Of a stretch of DNA of 48,701 nucleotides, positions 33,826-41,801 are shown in pieces. A program made the position numbers and the translations under genes. Below the pieces are notes generated by a model. The model saw nothing but the letters and a program-made list of their open reading frames with translations, ran no database searches and was not told the DNA's origin. This DNA comes from Deferrisomatales bacterium (GTDB lineage: Bacteria; Desulfobacterota; Deferrisomatia; Deferrisomatales; Deferrisomataceae). The DNA is taken from contig JAJRUI010000025.1 in the NCBI GenBank assembly GCA_024277875.1, forward strand, positions 1 to 48,701, written 5' to 3'. How positions within the stretch are numbered: the first letter of the stretch is position 1; every line of letters begins with the position of its first letter.

Positions 33826-35109
33826 ATGACCCAGACGTTCATGCCCACCGTCCGCACCCCCGAGGAACTGCGCCGGCTCCAACTGGACGGCCTGCGCTGG
33901 ACCGTGCGCCACGCGTACGAGGGGTCCGGGTTCTACCGCCACCGGATGGACGAGGCCGGGGTGGGGCCGGACGACATCCGCACCCTGGACGACATCCGCC
34001 GGCTCCCCCTCACCACGGCCGCCGACCTCCGGGACGGGTACCCGTTCCCCCTGCTCAGCGTGCCTCTGGAACGGGTCGTGCGGATCCACTCGTCGTCCGG
34101 CACCACGGGCAAGCGCAAGATCCTCGCCTACACCCGCAAGGACATCGAAGACTGGACCCACTTCTTCGCCCGGTGTTACGAGATGGCCGGGGTCGGCCCC
34201 GGCGACCGGGTCCAGATCGCGGTGGGCTACGGGCTGTGGACGGCCGGGGTGAGTTTCCAGGCCGCGTGCGAGGCCGTGGGCGCCATGGCGATCCCGGTGG
34301 GCCCGGGCAACCTGGACATGCAGTGCCAGTTCCTGGTGGACCTGGAGCCCAACGTGTTTTGCTGTACCGCGAGCATGGCCCTGCTGCTGGCCGAGGAGGT
34401 GGAGCGCCGGAACCTGCGCGACCGGGTGAAGCTGCGCACCGTGATCCAGGGCTCGGAGCGGTGCAGCGAGGCCATGCGAAACCGGATCCAGGAACTCCTG
34501 GGGGTGGAGCACGTATTCGACATCACGGGCATGACCGAACTGTACGGCCCGGGGGCCGGCCTGGACTGCCACCAGCACCAGGGCATCCACTACTGGGCCG
34601 ACTACTACCTCCTGGAGCTGCTCGACCCCCGGACCCTCAAGCCGGTTGCCGACGGCGAGATCGGCGAGATGGTGGTGACCACCCTGCGCAAGGAGGGCGC
34701 GCCCCTGATCCGGTACCGCACCCGGGACCTGACCCGCGCCCTGCCCGACCCGTGCCCGTGCGGCTCGGTCCTGCCCCGCCACGACCGGATCCTGGGCCGG
34801 GACGACGACATGTTCGTGTACCGGGCCGTCAACGTGTACCCGGGACAGATCGACGAGATCCTGTCCGAGGTGCCCGGGGTGTCCAGCGAGTACAACATCG
34901 TGCTGGAGCGCCGGTTCGGCCGGGACTTCATGACGATCTACGTGGAGCGGGACCCGGCCGGCGATCCCCTGAAGGACGAGGCCGTGGAGGCGGCGGTGGC
35001 CCACCGCATCAAGAGCCACATCCTGGTGTCCGCCGAGGTCAAGGTGGTGGACTACGCGTCCCTGCCCCGGAGCGAGAAGAAGTCCAAACGCGTGTTCGAC
35101 AAGCGGTAG
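33826..35109 (+). CDS. PaaK-like aryl-acetate CoA ligase
   Basis: 427 residues from ATG 33826 (GAGGACC upstream). Phenylacetate-CoA ligase family of adenylate-forming enzymes: IHSSSGTTGKRK (P-loop), GYGLWTAGVSF, GSERCSEAMRNRI, DITGMTELYGPG, YRTRDLTR, RHDRILGRDDDMFVYRAVNVYPGQI, and the C-terminal PaaK domain ending LPRSEKKSKRVFDKR with the catalytic Lys. An indoleacetate-CoA ligase of this family (IaaB) starts the Aromatoleum route. Position between the ring-opening enzyme and a Mo hydroxylase supports indoleacetate as substrate here. Confidence 0.9.
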   Translation: MTQTFMPTVRTPEELRRLQLDGLRWTVRHAYEGSGFYRHRMDEAGVGPDDIRTLDDIRRLPLTTAADLRDGYPFPLLSVPLERVVRIHSSSGTTGKRKILAYTRKDIEDWTHFFARCYEMAGVGPGDRVQIAVGYGLWTAGVSFQAACEAVGAMAIPVGPGNLDMQCQFLVDLEPNVFCCTASMALLLAEEVERRNLRDRVKLRTVIQGSERCSEAMRNRIQELLGVEHVFDITGMTELYGPGAGLDCHQHQGIHYWADYYLLELLDPRTLKPVADGEIGEMVVTTLRKEGAPLIRYRTRDLTRALPDPCPCGSVLPRHDRILGRDDDMFVYRAVNVYPGQIDEILSEVPGVSSEYNIVLERRFGRDFMTIYVERDPAGDPLKDEAVEAAVAHRIKSHILVSAEVKVVDYASLPRSEKKSKRVFDKR

Positions 35110-35142
35110 CGGTCCGCCGCCCGCCCAGCCCGAGGAAAGACC

Positions 35143-35991
35143 ATGGCCCGATTCGCGTACCACCGACCCGCAACCGTGGACGAGGCCCTCGGCCTGCTGG
35201 CCGATCTGGGGCCCGATGCAGTGCCCGTGGCCGGCGCCACGGACGTGTGGGTGAACCTGCGGTCCGGCAAGCTCGCGCCCCGGGCACTGGTTTCCCTGCG
35301 GGCCGTTCCCGGCCTGGCCGGCCTGGACCGGTCGGACGACGGTTTGACCCTGGGCGCGTGCGCGACCCACGCGGCCGTGGAGGACGATTCGTGGATCGCC
35401 GGCCGGCTGCCCGCCCTGCACATGGCGTGCTCCCAGGTGGGATCGCGCCAGGTGCGCAACGTGGGCACCGTGGGCGGCAACCTGTGCAACGCGGCGCCGT
35501 CGGCCGACGCGGCCGTGGCCCTGCTGCTGTACGACGCGGTGTGCCGGGTCGAGGGGCCGGGCGGCGGGCGGGACGTGCCCCTGGACGGGTTCTTCCTGGG
35601 GCCGGGCCGGACCGCGCTCGCCCCGGGCGAGATCCTCACCGGGATCCGGGTGCCCGTTCCCCGGGGCCGGACCGTGGCCGGGTACCACAAGCTCACCCGG
35701 CGCAAGGCGATGGAGCTGCCGATCCTGGGGGTGGGGGTTCGGGTCACCCTGGACGACGGCGGCGCGGTGTCCGAGGCCCGGGTGGCCCTGGGGGTGGCCG
35801 GCCCCACGCCGGTCCGGTGCCCCGGCGCCGAGGCGGCCCTCGCGGGCGGACCCCTCACCGCGGAGCGGGTCGAGGCCGCGGCCGAGACCGCTGCGCGGGA
35901 AGCCCGCGTCCGGGACTCCTGGCGGGGCCAGGCGTGGTACCGGCGGCACATGATCCGGGTGCTGATCCCGCGGATCCTGCTTGGGTGCTGA
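35143..35991 (+). CDS. Mo hydroxylase FAD medium subunit (set B)
   Basis: 282 residues from ATG 35143 (GAGGAAAG upstream). CoxM/XdhB type: PVAGATDVWVNLRSGK, NVGTVGGNLCNAAPSADAAVAL, GPGRTALAPGEILTGI, YHKLTRRKAMELPILGVGV. It has no [4Fe-4S] insert, unlike the set A medium subunit, so it probably passes electrons at higher potential as a dehydrogenase. The stop TGA (35989-35991) lies in the left end of a repeat-element fragment; the last residues (LLGC) may be repeat-derived. Confidence 0.92.
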   Translation: MARFAYHRPATVDEALGLLADLGPDAVPVAGATDVWVNLRSGKLAPRALVSLRAVPGLAGLDRSDDGLTLGACATHAAVEDDSWIAGRLPALHMACSQVGSRQVRNVGTVGGNLCNAAPSADAAVALLLYDAVCRVEGPGGGRDVPLDGFFLGPGRTALAPGEILTGIRVPVPRGRTVAGYHKLTRRKAMELPILGVGVRVTLDDGGAVSEARVALGVAGPTPVRCPGAEAALAGGPLTAERVEAAAETAAREARVRDSWRGQAWYRRHMIRVLIPRILLGC

Positions 35992-36043
35992 AAAACCCCC
36001 ATCCGTGGGTTTTTCAGCGACGGCCTCTCGGGGACGGCCCCGG
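35977..36043. repeat. left-half copy of the multi-hairpin element after the medium subunit gene
   Basis: It holds TGCTGAAAAACCCCCATCCG, then GGGTTTTTCAGC, GACGGC and TCGGGGACGGCCCC in the order seen at 29741-29800. No right end is visible. It contributes the stop codon of the preceding gene and separates the M and S subunit genes by 154 bp. Confidence 0.6.
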
Positions 36044-36145
36044 ACGCGCTCCATCCGTGTGGGGCACACCGCTCGGGCCGCCGTTGCAGCGGATTGCCAA
36101 GAGACCAGAAGCGAGGAACTGGAGAAACCCTTTCGGAGGTGTCCG

Positions 36146-36622
36146 ATGGACGGGGTGGTGGTACGGTTCACGGTGAATGGCGAGGCGGCAGCGGTCCGGG
36201 TGGAGCCCGACTGGACGCTCCTGCGGGCCCTGCGGGAAGGGCTGGAACTGACCGGCGCCAAGGAGGGGTGCGGCGCGGGCGAGTGCGGCGCGTGCACCGT
36301 GATCGTAGACGGCCGGGCCGTGAACGCGTGCCTGTTCCCGGCTGTGGAGGCCGAGGGGGCCGCGATCACCACCATCGAGGGGGTGGCGGCGGCGGACGGT
36401 TCCCTGCACCCGCTCCAGCGCGCGTTCCTGGACAGCGGAGCGGTGCAGTGCGGGTTCTGCACGCCGGGCATGGTGCTGTCGGCCAAGGCCCTGCTCGACC
36501 GCACCCCCCGGCCAACCGAGGACGAGATCCGTACCGCCCTGGCCGGCAACCTGTGCCGGTGCACGGGCTACGTGCAGATCATCGAGGCCGTCCAAGCCGC
36601 GGCCGAGGAGATGAGCGGATGA
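36146..36622 (+). CDS. Mo hydroxylase [2Fe-2S] small subunit (set B)
   Basis: 158 residues from ATG 36146 (GGAGGTGT upstream). The two [2Fe-2S] domains are CGAGECGACTV with NACLFP, and CGFCTPGM with CRCTGY. All cluster cysteines are present. It overlaps the large subunit start by 4 bp (ATGA). It relays electrons from the Mo centre to the FAD subunit. Confidence 0.95.
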   Translation: MDGVVVRFTVNGEAAAVRVEPDWTLLRALREGLELTGAKEGCGAGECGACTVIVDGRAVNACLFPAVEAEGAAITTIEGVAAADGSLHPLQRAFLDSGAVQCGFCTPGMVLSAKALLDRTPRPTEDEIRTALAGNLCRCTGYVQIIEAVQAAAEEMSG

Positions 36623-38940
36623 CCGCGTACGCGTGCGTGGGCCAGCCCCTGCCCAAGGCGGACGGGATCGAGAAGATCACCGGCCGCACGGTCTACATGC
36701 ACGACTTCAAGCTGCCCGGGATGCTGCATGGCCGCATCAAGTTCGCCGACCGGGTGAGCGCCCGGATCGTGTCGATCGACACCTCCGAGGCCGAACGGGT
36801 GCCGGGCGTGCGCGCGGTGATCACCGCCCACAACACGCCCGAGGTCCGGTTCGGGTTCCTCAAGGACAACACGGCCCTCAAGAAAGACCGGGTGCGCCAG
36901 TACCGGGACGAGATCGCGGCTGTGGCCGCCACCACGCCCGAGGCGGCCGAGGAGGCGGTCCGGAAGATCCGGGTGGTGTACGAGGACCTGCCCGCGGTGT
37001 TCGACCCCGAGGAGGCCCTGGGCCCGGACGCGCCCCTCGTCCACGAGGCCGACCCCCGGGGCAAGCCCCTCGAGGACAACCGGCTGCGCCTGCCGTGGAA
37101 GGTGGAGGCCGGCGATCTGGAGCAGGGCGAGGCGGCGGCCGTGCACGTGGCCGAGGGCGAGTACGACGTGGGCTGGGTGACCCACTGCTGCATGGGCACG
37201 TCGGGGTGCGTGGCCGTGTTCGACGGCCGCGGTGACCTCACCGTGTACTCCAACACCCAGATCCCGAGCCTGGCCAAGACCGACTTCCAGGAGGCCCTCA
37301 AGGCCATGGGCGTGCGGGGCCGGGTGCGCGTGGTGAACGCGGCGATTGGGGGCGGTTTCGGCTCGAAGCTCGACACCTACGCGTACGAGTACATCGCGAT
37401 CCTCCTGGCCCACCGCACCCGCAGGCCGGTGAAGGTCGAGTTCGACCGGGAGGAGGAGTTCGTGGCCACCTCGCCCCGGCAGCCCGCCCGGATCCGGGTG
37501 CGCCAGGGGTGCGACGCCGACGGGCGGCTCACGTTCCGCCACATCTCGATGGTGCTGGACAACGGCGCGTACACGTCGTGGGGGGCCACCACGCCCACCG
37601 TGATGATGATGCCGGCCACCAGTCTGTACCGGGTGCCCAACGTGCGGTTCGAGGCCACCTGCGTCTACACCAACAACACCTACTGCCAGGCGATGCGCGG
37701 GTACGGAACGCCCCAGGTGACGTTCGCGATCGAGACCAACCTGGACGAGTTGGCCGACAAGGCCGGCCTGGACCCGTACGAGATGCGCCTGCGCAACGCC
37801 AACGAGCCCGGGGAGACGACCCCCCAGGGGTTCGAGGTGACCACCTGCGGCCACCGGGAGTGCCTGGAAGCGGTGGCCGAGCGCCTGGACTGGGCCGGCA
37901 AGCGGGGCCAGGGGGAAGGCGGTGGTCGCAAACGGCGGGGGGTGGGCATGGCGTGCCTGCTGCACGTGGGCGGGGGGGCCAAGATCTACAAGTCGGACGG
38001 GTGCGGCACCCTGATCAAGATGGACGACCAGGGGTACGTGGACGTGTTCAGCGGGTCCATGGACATCGGCCAGGGCCTGGACACGGTGCTCCGGCAGATC
38101 GTGGCCGAGACCCTCGGCATCGGCACCGACCGGGTCAACGTGATCGTGGGGGACACCGACGTGTGCCCGTGGGACGTGGGCGTGCACGCGTCCCGGTCCA
38201 CGTTTGTCGCGGGCAACGCGGCCCTGGGCGCGGCCCGGATGATCCGGGACCAGATCCTGGCGTTCGCCGAGCAGCTCACCGAAGCGCCCAGGGAGATCCT
38301 GGACCTCCGGGACGGACAGGTGGTGTGCCAGGAGGACCCGTCCAAGAACCTGCCCCTGGAGAAGCTCCTGTACAAGGCCCACTTCGCGAAGACCGGCAAC
38401 ACCATGTTCATGGCGTCCCACTTCTACGAGCCCGACACCCGGCTCCTGGCCGGGGACTTCAAGGGCAACTACTCGGGCACGTACACCTGGGGGTGCCACG
38501 GGGTGGAGGTCGAGGTGGACGTGGACACCGGCCACGTGGAGATCGTGCGGTACGTGGCCGCCCACGACGTGGGACGGGCGATCAACCCGCTGCTGCTCAA
38601 GGGCCAGGTGTACGGCGCCGTGCTCATGGGCATCGGGTACGCCCTGACCGAGGAGATGATCTTCGAGCAGGGCCGGCTCCGGAACGCCAACTTCCGGGAC
38701 TACAAGATCCTCACGGCCCGGGACGCGGTGCCGGTGGAGACGGTGATCGTGGAGACCGACGACCCGGCGGGCCCGTTCGGGGCCAAGGGGATCGGAGAAC
38801 CCGGCCTGGTGCCCACGGCCCCGGCCATCGCCAACGCGATCTACGACGCGGTGGGCGTGCGACTCCACACCCTGCCGATGAAGCCCGAGGTCGTGCTCCG
38901 GGCGCTCCTCGACCGGGACGGGGGACCGGGGCCGGCGTGA
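36619..38940 (+). CDS. xanthine-dehydrogenase-family Mo hydroxylase large subunit (set B)
   Basis: 773 residues from ATG 36619. Motifs: ADGIEKITGRTVYMHD, IGGGFGSKLDTYAYEY, the Moco motif CQAMRGYGTPQ, SGSMDIGQGLDTV, ASRSTFVAGNA, AAHDVGRAINP and GPFGAKGIGEPG with the conserved catalytic Glu. It differs from set A in keeping that Glu. mocA, yqeB, yqeC and xdhC follow directly, the set associated with selenium-dependent molybdenum hydroxylases. Proposed role: C2 hydroxylation of indoleacetyl-CoA (or indoleacetate) using water, as in the Aromatoleum pathway. Family sure; substrate inferred. Confidence 0.93.
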   Translation: MTAYACVGQPLPKADGIEKITGRTVYMHDFKLPGMLHGRIKFADRVSARIVSIDTSEAERVPGVRAVITAHNTPEVRFGFLKDNTALKKDRVRQYRDEIAAVAATTPEAAEEAVRKIRVVYEDLPAVFDPEEALGPDAPLVHEADPRGKPLEDNRLRLPWKVEAGDLEQGEAAAVHVAEGEYDVGWVTHCCMGTSGCVAVFDGRGDLTVYSNTQIPSLAKTDFQEALKAMGVRGRVRVVNAAIGGGFGSKLDTYAYEYIAILLAHRTRRPVKVEFDREEEFVATSPRQPARIRVRQGCDADGRLTFRHISMVLDNGAYTSWGATTPTVMMMPATSLYRVPNVRFEATCVYTNNTYCQAMRGYGTPQVTFAIETNLDELADKAGLDPYEMRLRNANEPGETTPQGFEVTTCGHRECLEAVAERLDWAGKRGQGEGGGRKRRGVGMACLLHVGGGAKIYKSDGCGTLIKMDDQGYVDVFSGSMDIGQGLDTVLRQIVAETLGIGTDRVNVIVGDTDVCPWDVGVHASRSTFVAGNAALGAARMIRDQILAFAEQLTEAPREILDLRDGQVVCQEDPSKNLPLEKLLYKAHFAKTGNTMFMASHFYEPDTRLLAGDFKGNYSGTYTWGCHGVEVEVDVDTGHVEIVRYVAAHDVGRAINPLLLKGQVYGAVLMGIGYALTEEMIFEQGRLRNANFRDYKILTARDAVPVETVIVETDDPAGPFGAKGIGEPGLVPTAPAIANAIYDAVGVRLHTLPMKPEVVLRALLDRDGGPGPA

Positions 38941-39521
38941 CCGCGGGGCTCGTGCTGGCGGCGGGCGCCTCCCGCCGGATGGGGGGGGCGAACAAGCTCC
39001 TGCTGTCGGTGCGGGGCCGCCCCCTGGTGTCCTGGCCGGCCGGTGCCCTGGGGGGCGCCGGCCTCGAGCCCGTGGTCGCGGTGGTCGGCCGGGACGCCGG
39101 CGCGGTGGCCCGCGCCCTGTCCGGCTTGGACGTGCTGTGCGTGCGCAACGACCGGTACCGGGACGGCATGGGCGCGTCCCTGGCCGCGGGGGTCCGGGCC
39201 CTGCCCCGGGAGGTGGACGCCGTGGCCGTCGTGGTGGGCGACCTGCCGGGCCTCCGGCCCGAACTGGTGGCCGCGGTGGTGGCCGCGTTCCGGTCCGACC
39301 CCCGGGGCATCGCCGTGCCTGTGTTCCAGGGGCGCCGGGGCCACCCCGTGGTGTTCGACCTCGGCCGGTACCGGCCCGCCCTGGAGGCCCTGTCCGGGGA
39401 CCGGGGTGCCCGGGACCTGCTGGCCGCCCATCCCGGCGACCTGCTGGAGGTGCCGGTGGACGACCCCGGCGCGGTGCAGGACGTGGACACGCCGGACGCG
39501 TACGAGGAAGTCAGGTTCTAG
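38937..39521 (+). CDS. mocA: molybdenum cofactor cytidylyltransferase (MocA/MobA-like NTP transferase)
   Basis: 194 residues from GTG 38937 (GTGA overlap). N-terminal nucleotide-binding LVLAAGASRRMGGANKLLL with the NK signature of MocA rather than MobA, VVGDLPGLRPELV, and GRRGHPVVF. It makes MCD-Moco, the cofactor form used by xanthine-dehydrogenase-family enzymes. The operon position directly after the set B large subunit supports that. Confidence 0.9.
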   Translation: MTAGLVLAAGASRRMGGANKLLLSVRGRPLVSWPAGALGGAGLEPVVAVVGRDAGAVARALSGLDVLCVRNDRYRDGMGASLAAGVRALPREVDAVAVVVGDLPGLRPELVAAVVAAFRSDPRGIAVPVFQGRRGHPVVFDLGRYRPALEALSGDRGARDLLAAHPGDLLEVPVDDPGAVQDVDTPDAYEEVRF

Positions 39522-39608
39522 ATTCAAGGTTCGAGGTTGGGGGTGGTTCTCGGTGACCGGTTACCGGAAACCCACAACCCGCGACTCACAACCCAAAACC
39601 CAAAGGAA
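39522..39608 (+). repeat. degenerate heptamer tandem repeats between mocA and yqeB
   Basis: Two blocks: ATTCAAG GTTCGAG GTTGGGG just after the mocA stop, and AACCCAC AACCCGC GACTCAC AACCCAA AACCCAA before the yqeB start. The last block runs into AAAGGAA, the ribosome site of yqeB. Confidence 0.6.
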
Positions 39609-39613
39609 CCCCC

Positions 39614-40420
39614 ATGGTTTCACCGCTCACCGATCTTCGCGTACTCGTCCGGGGGGCCGGGGAGATGGCCACGGGCATCGCCCACCGGCTGGTGCGCAGC
39701 CACCTGCGCGTCGCCCTGACCGAGCTGCCCCGGCCGGTCGCGGTGCGCCGCCGGGTGAGCTTCTGCGAGGCCGTGTGGGACGGCGCGTGTACCGTGGAGG
39801 GGCTCACGGCCCGCCGGGTGGACGGCCCGGACGGGATCGACCCGTGCCTGGATGCGGGGGACGTGCCGGTGTCGGTGGACCCCGGCCTGGCGTGCCGGGA
39901 CGCGTGGCAGCCCCACGTTCTGCTGGATGCGGCCGTGGCCAAGCGCAACCTGGGCACCCACCGGGACATGGCCGAGCTGGTCGTCGGGTTCGGGCCCGGG
40001 TTCACCGCGGGCGAGGACGTGGACGTGGTGGTGGAGACGAACCGGGGCCACGACCTCGGGCGGCTGATCTTTCAGGGGCCGCCCCATCCCAACACCGGGG
40101 TGCCGGGCACCACCCTGGGCTACACCACGGAGCGGGTGTTGCGGTGCCCCCGGGACGGCGTGTTCGATCCGGTGGTGGCCATCGGCGACGCGGTGCAGGC
40201 CGGCCAGGTGGTGGCCCGGGTGGACGGCGACGAGATCCGGGCCGGGGTGTCCGGGGTGGTTCGCGGCCTGCTGCGGCCCGGGCTGGCGGTGACCGCGGGC
40301 CTGAAGGCCGGCGACGTGGACCCCCGGGGCGACCCGGCCCTGTGCAGCACGATCTCCGAGAAGGCCCGGGCCCTGGGGGGCAGCGCCCTGGAGGCGATCC
40401 TGATGAGGTTTAACCGGTGA
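39614..40420 (+). CDS. yqeB: YqeB-family protein of the selenium-dependent Mo hydroxylase system
   Basis: 268 residues from ATG 39614 (AAAGGAA upstream). YqeB/EF2563 family: LVRGAGEMATGIAHRLVRSHLRVALTELP in three blocks, RRRVSFCEAVWDGACTVEG, HVLLDAAVAKRNLGTHRDMA and VVVETNRGHDLGR. The family was defined by its co-occurrence with selD, yqeC and a subset of molybdenum hydroxylases that carry labile selenium. No selD is seen in this window. Confidence 0.9.
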   Translation: MVSPLTDLRVLVRGAGEMATGIAHRLVRSHLRVALTELPRPVAVRRRVSFCEAVWDGACTVEGLTARRVDGPDGIDPCLDAGDVPVSVDPGLACRDAWQPHVLLDAAVAKRNLGTHRDMAELVVGFGPGFTAGEDVDVVVETNRGHDLGRLIFQGPPHPNTGVPGTTLGYTTERVLRCPRDGVFDPVVAIGDAVQAGQVVARVDGDEIRAGVSGVVRGLLRPGLAVTAGLKAGDVDPRGDPALCSTISEKARALGGSALEAILMRFNR

Positions 40421-41016
40421 ACCGGGAAGAGGGCCTGATCGTCGAGATCAACCGGTTGTGGGAGCCGGTGTATCCCTACATGGCCGCGTACCTGCTGGCT
40501 GCGTCGGGCCGGTCCGGCGGCGCCCTCCTGGACCTGGGGCCGTTCGCCGGCGGCATCGCGCCGGCGGCCGCGGCCCGGGCGCCGGGCCTGCGGTGCGTGG
40601 TCCGGGACGAGGGCCCCGAGGTGCTGGCGTGGGCCCGGGACCTGGCCGAGCGGGCCGGCGTGGCGGACCGGGTGTCGCTGGTGCGCGCCGGGCCGGACCT
40701 GTCGGACGTGGCCGACGCCGCGTACGACCTGGTGGCCGTGCGGGGGGCGTTCTTCTTCCTCGATGCAGACCTTCTGGCCGCGGTGGGGCGGGTGCTCCGG
40801 CCGGGCGGGCTCGGGTGGGTCGGGGGTGGGTACGGCCCCCTCACGCCGGCAGGGGTGATCGGGCCGATCGCGGACCGCTCCCGGGAGCTGAACGCCCGGC
40901 TCGGGAAACGCCGGGTGTCCGAAGGCGAGGCAGCCGCCCTGGTGCGGGCCGCGGGCCTCGAGGGCCGGGCCCGGGTGAGCGCGGACGGGGGGCTGTGGAT
41001 CGAGGTGCACGGGTGA
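40417..41016 (+). CDS. class I SAM-dependent methyltransferase-like protein
   Basis: 199 residues from GTG 40417, overlapping the yqeB stop by 4 bp and the yqeC start by 4 bp. Rossmann methyltransferase core: LLDLGPFAGGIAPAAAARAPG (motif I), WARDLAERAGVADRVSLV, YDLVAVRGAFFFLDADLLAAVGRVLRPGG. The tight coupling on both sides ties it to the Se-Mo cofactor system, but no such role is known to me. It may act on the pathway's substrate, the cofactor or a partner protein. Confidence 0.8.
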   Translation: MNREEGLIVEINRLWEPVYPYMAAYLLAASGRSGGALLDLGPFAGGIAPAAAARAPGLRCVVRDEGPEVLAWARDLAERAGVADRVSLVRAGPDLSDVADAAYDLVAVRGAFFFLDADLLAAVGRVLRPGGLGWVGGGYGPLTPAGVIGPIADRSRELNARLGKRRVSEGEAAALVRAAGLEGRARVSADGGLWIEVHG

Positions 41017-41801
41017 GCGGGCCGGCGTGCCGGGCCGTGGGGGTGGGCCCGGGGGACCTGGTCGCCGTGGTGGGTGCCGGGGGCAAGACCACCCTGATGT
41101 TCCGGCTGGTGGGCGAACTGCGGCGGGCCGGGGTGCGGGCCGCCGCAGCCACCACCACCAAGATCTTCCGGCCCGACCCGGGCGACGGCGGCCGGGTCGC
41201 GTGCGGCGACGCCGGCGAGCTGGCCCGGATCCTGGCCGGGTGGTCGTGGGCGCTGGACGCGCCGTTCCCCGTGCTGGGCGGCGGTGTCAACGAGGCCGGC
41301 AAGGTGTCCGGCGTGGACCCGGCCGCGTGCCGGGAGCTGCTCCGGGCCGGGCTGGTGGACGCCGTGGTGGTGGAGGCGGACGGCGCGGGCCGCCGGCCGG
41401 TCAAGGCGCCCGAGGCGTGGGAGCCGGTGGTCCCGGACGGCACCACGGTGTTCGCGGCCGTGGTGGGCCTGGGGTGCCTGGGCCGGGCGTTCGACGACCG
41501 CACCGCGTTCCGGCTGGAGCGGATGGCTGCGGTGACCGGGCTCTCCCCCGGGGATCCGATCTCCCCCGGCGCGCTGATCCGGCTCCTGGCCCGGCCCGGC
41601 GGCTTGGTCGAGCGGTGCCCGTCCGGGGCCCGGGCCGTGGCTGTACTGAACCAGGCCGACCTGCCCGGCGCGGCCGGCGCGGGCCGGGGGATCGCCCGGG
41701 CCGTCCTGGCCGGTCCCGGCCGGTTCGGCCGGGTCGTGGTGGCCCGGCTGGCGGCGGACGATCCGATCGTGGAGGTGGTGGACCGTGAAGAACCTGTATG
41801 A
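41013..41801 (+). CDS. yqeC: YqeC-family selenium cofactor biosynthesis protein
   Basis: 262 residues from GTG 41013. P-loop-like VAVVGAGGKTTLMFRL at the N-terminus, then [34 protein letters not shown] and a final LNQAD segment, all YqeC signatures. With YqeB it belongs to the labile-selenium Mo hydroxylase maturation set. It overlaps xdhC by 17 bp. Confidence 0.9.
   Translation: MSGPACRAVGVGPGDLVAVVGAGGKTTLMFRLVGELRRAGVRAAAATTTKIFRPDPGDGGRVACGDAGELARILAGWSWALDAPFPVLGGGVNEAGKVSGVDPAACRELLRAGLVDAVVVEADGAGRRPVKAPEAWEPVVPDGTTVFAAVVGLGCLGRAFDDRTAFRLERMAAVTGLSPGDPISPGALIRLLARPGGLVERCPSGARAVAVLNQADLPGAAGAGRGIARAVLAGPGRFGRVVVARLAADDPIVEVVDREEPV

Noticed and set aside
35981-36145. Longer N-terminus for the set B small subunit starting inside the repeat element.
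   Set aside because: The repeat-derived sequence has no homology to the family. ATG 36146 has GGAGG at proper distance and matches the usual small-subunit start.
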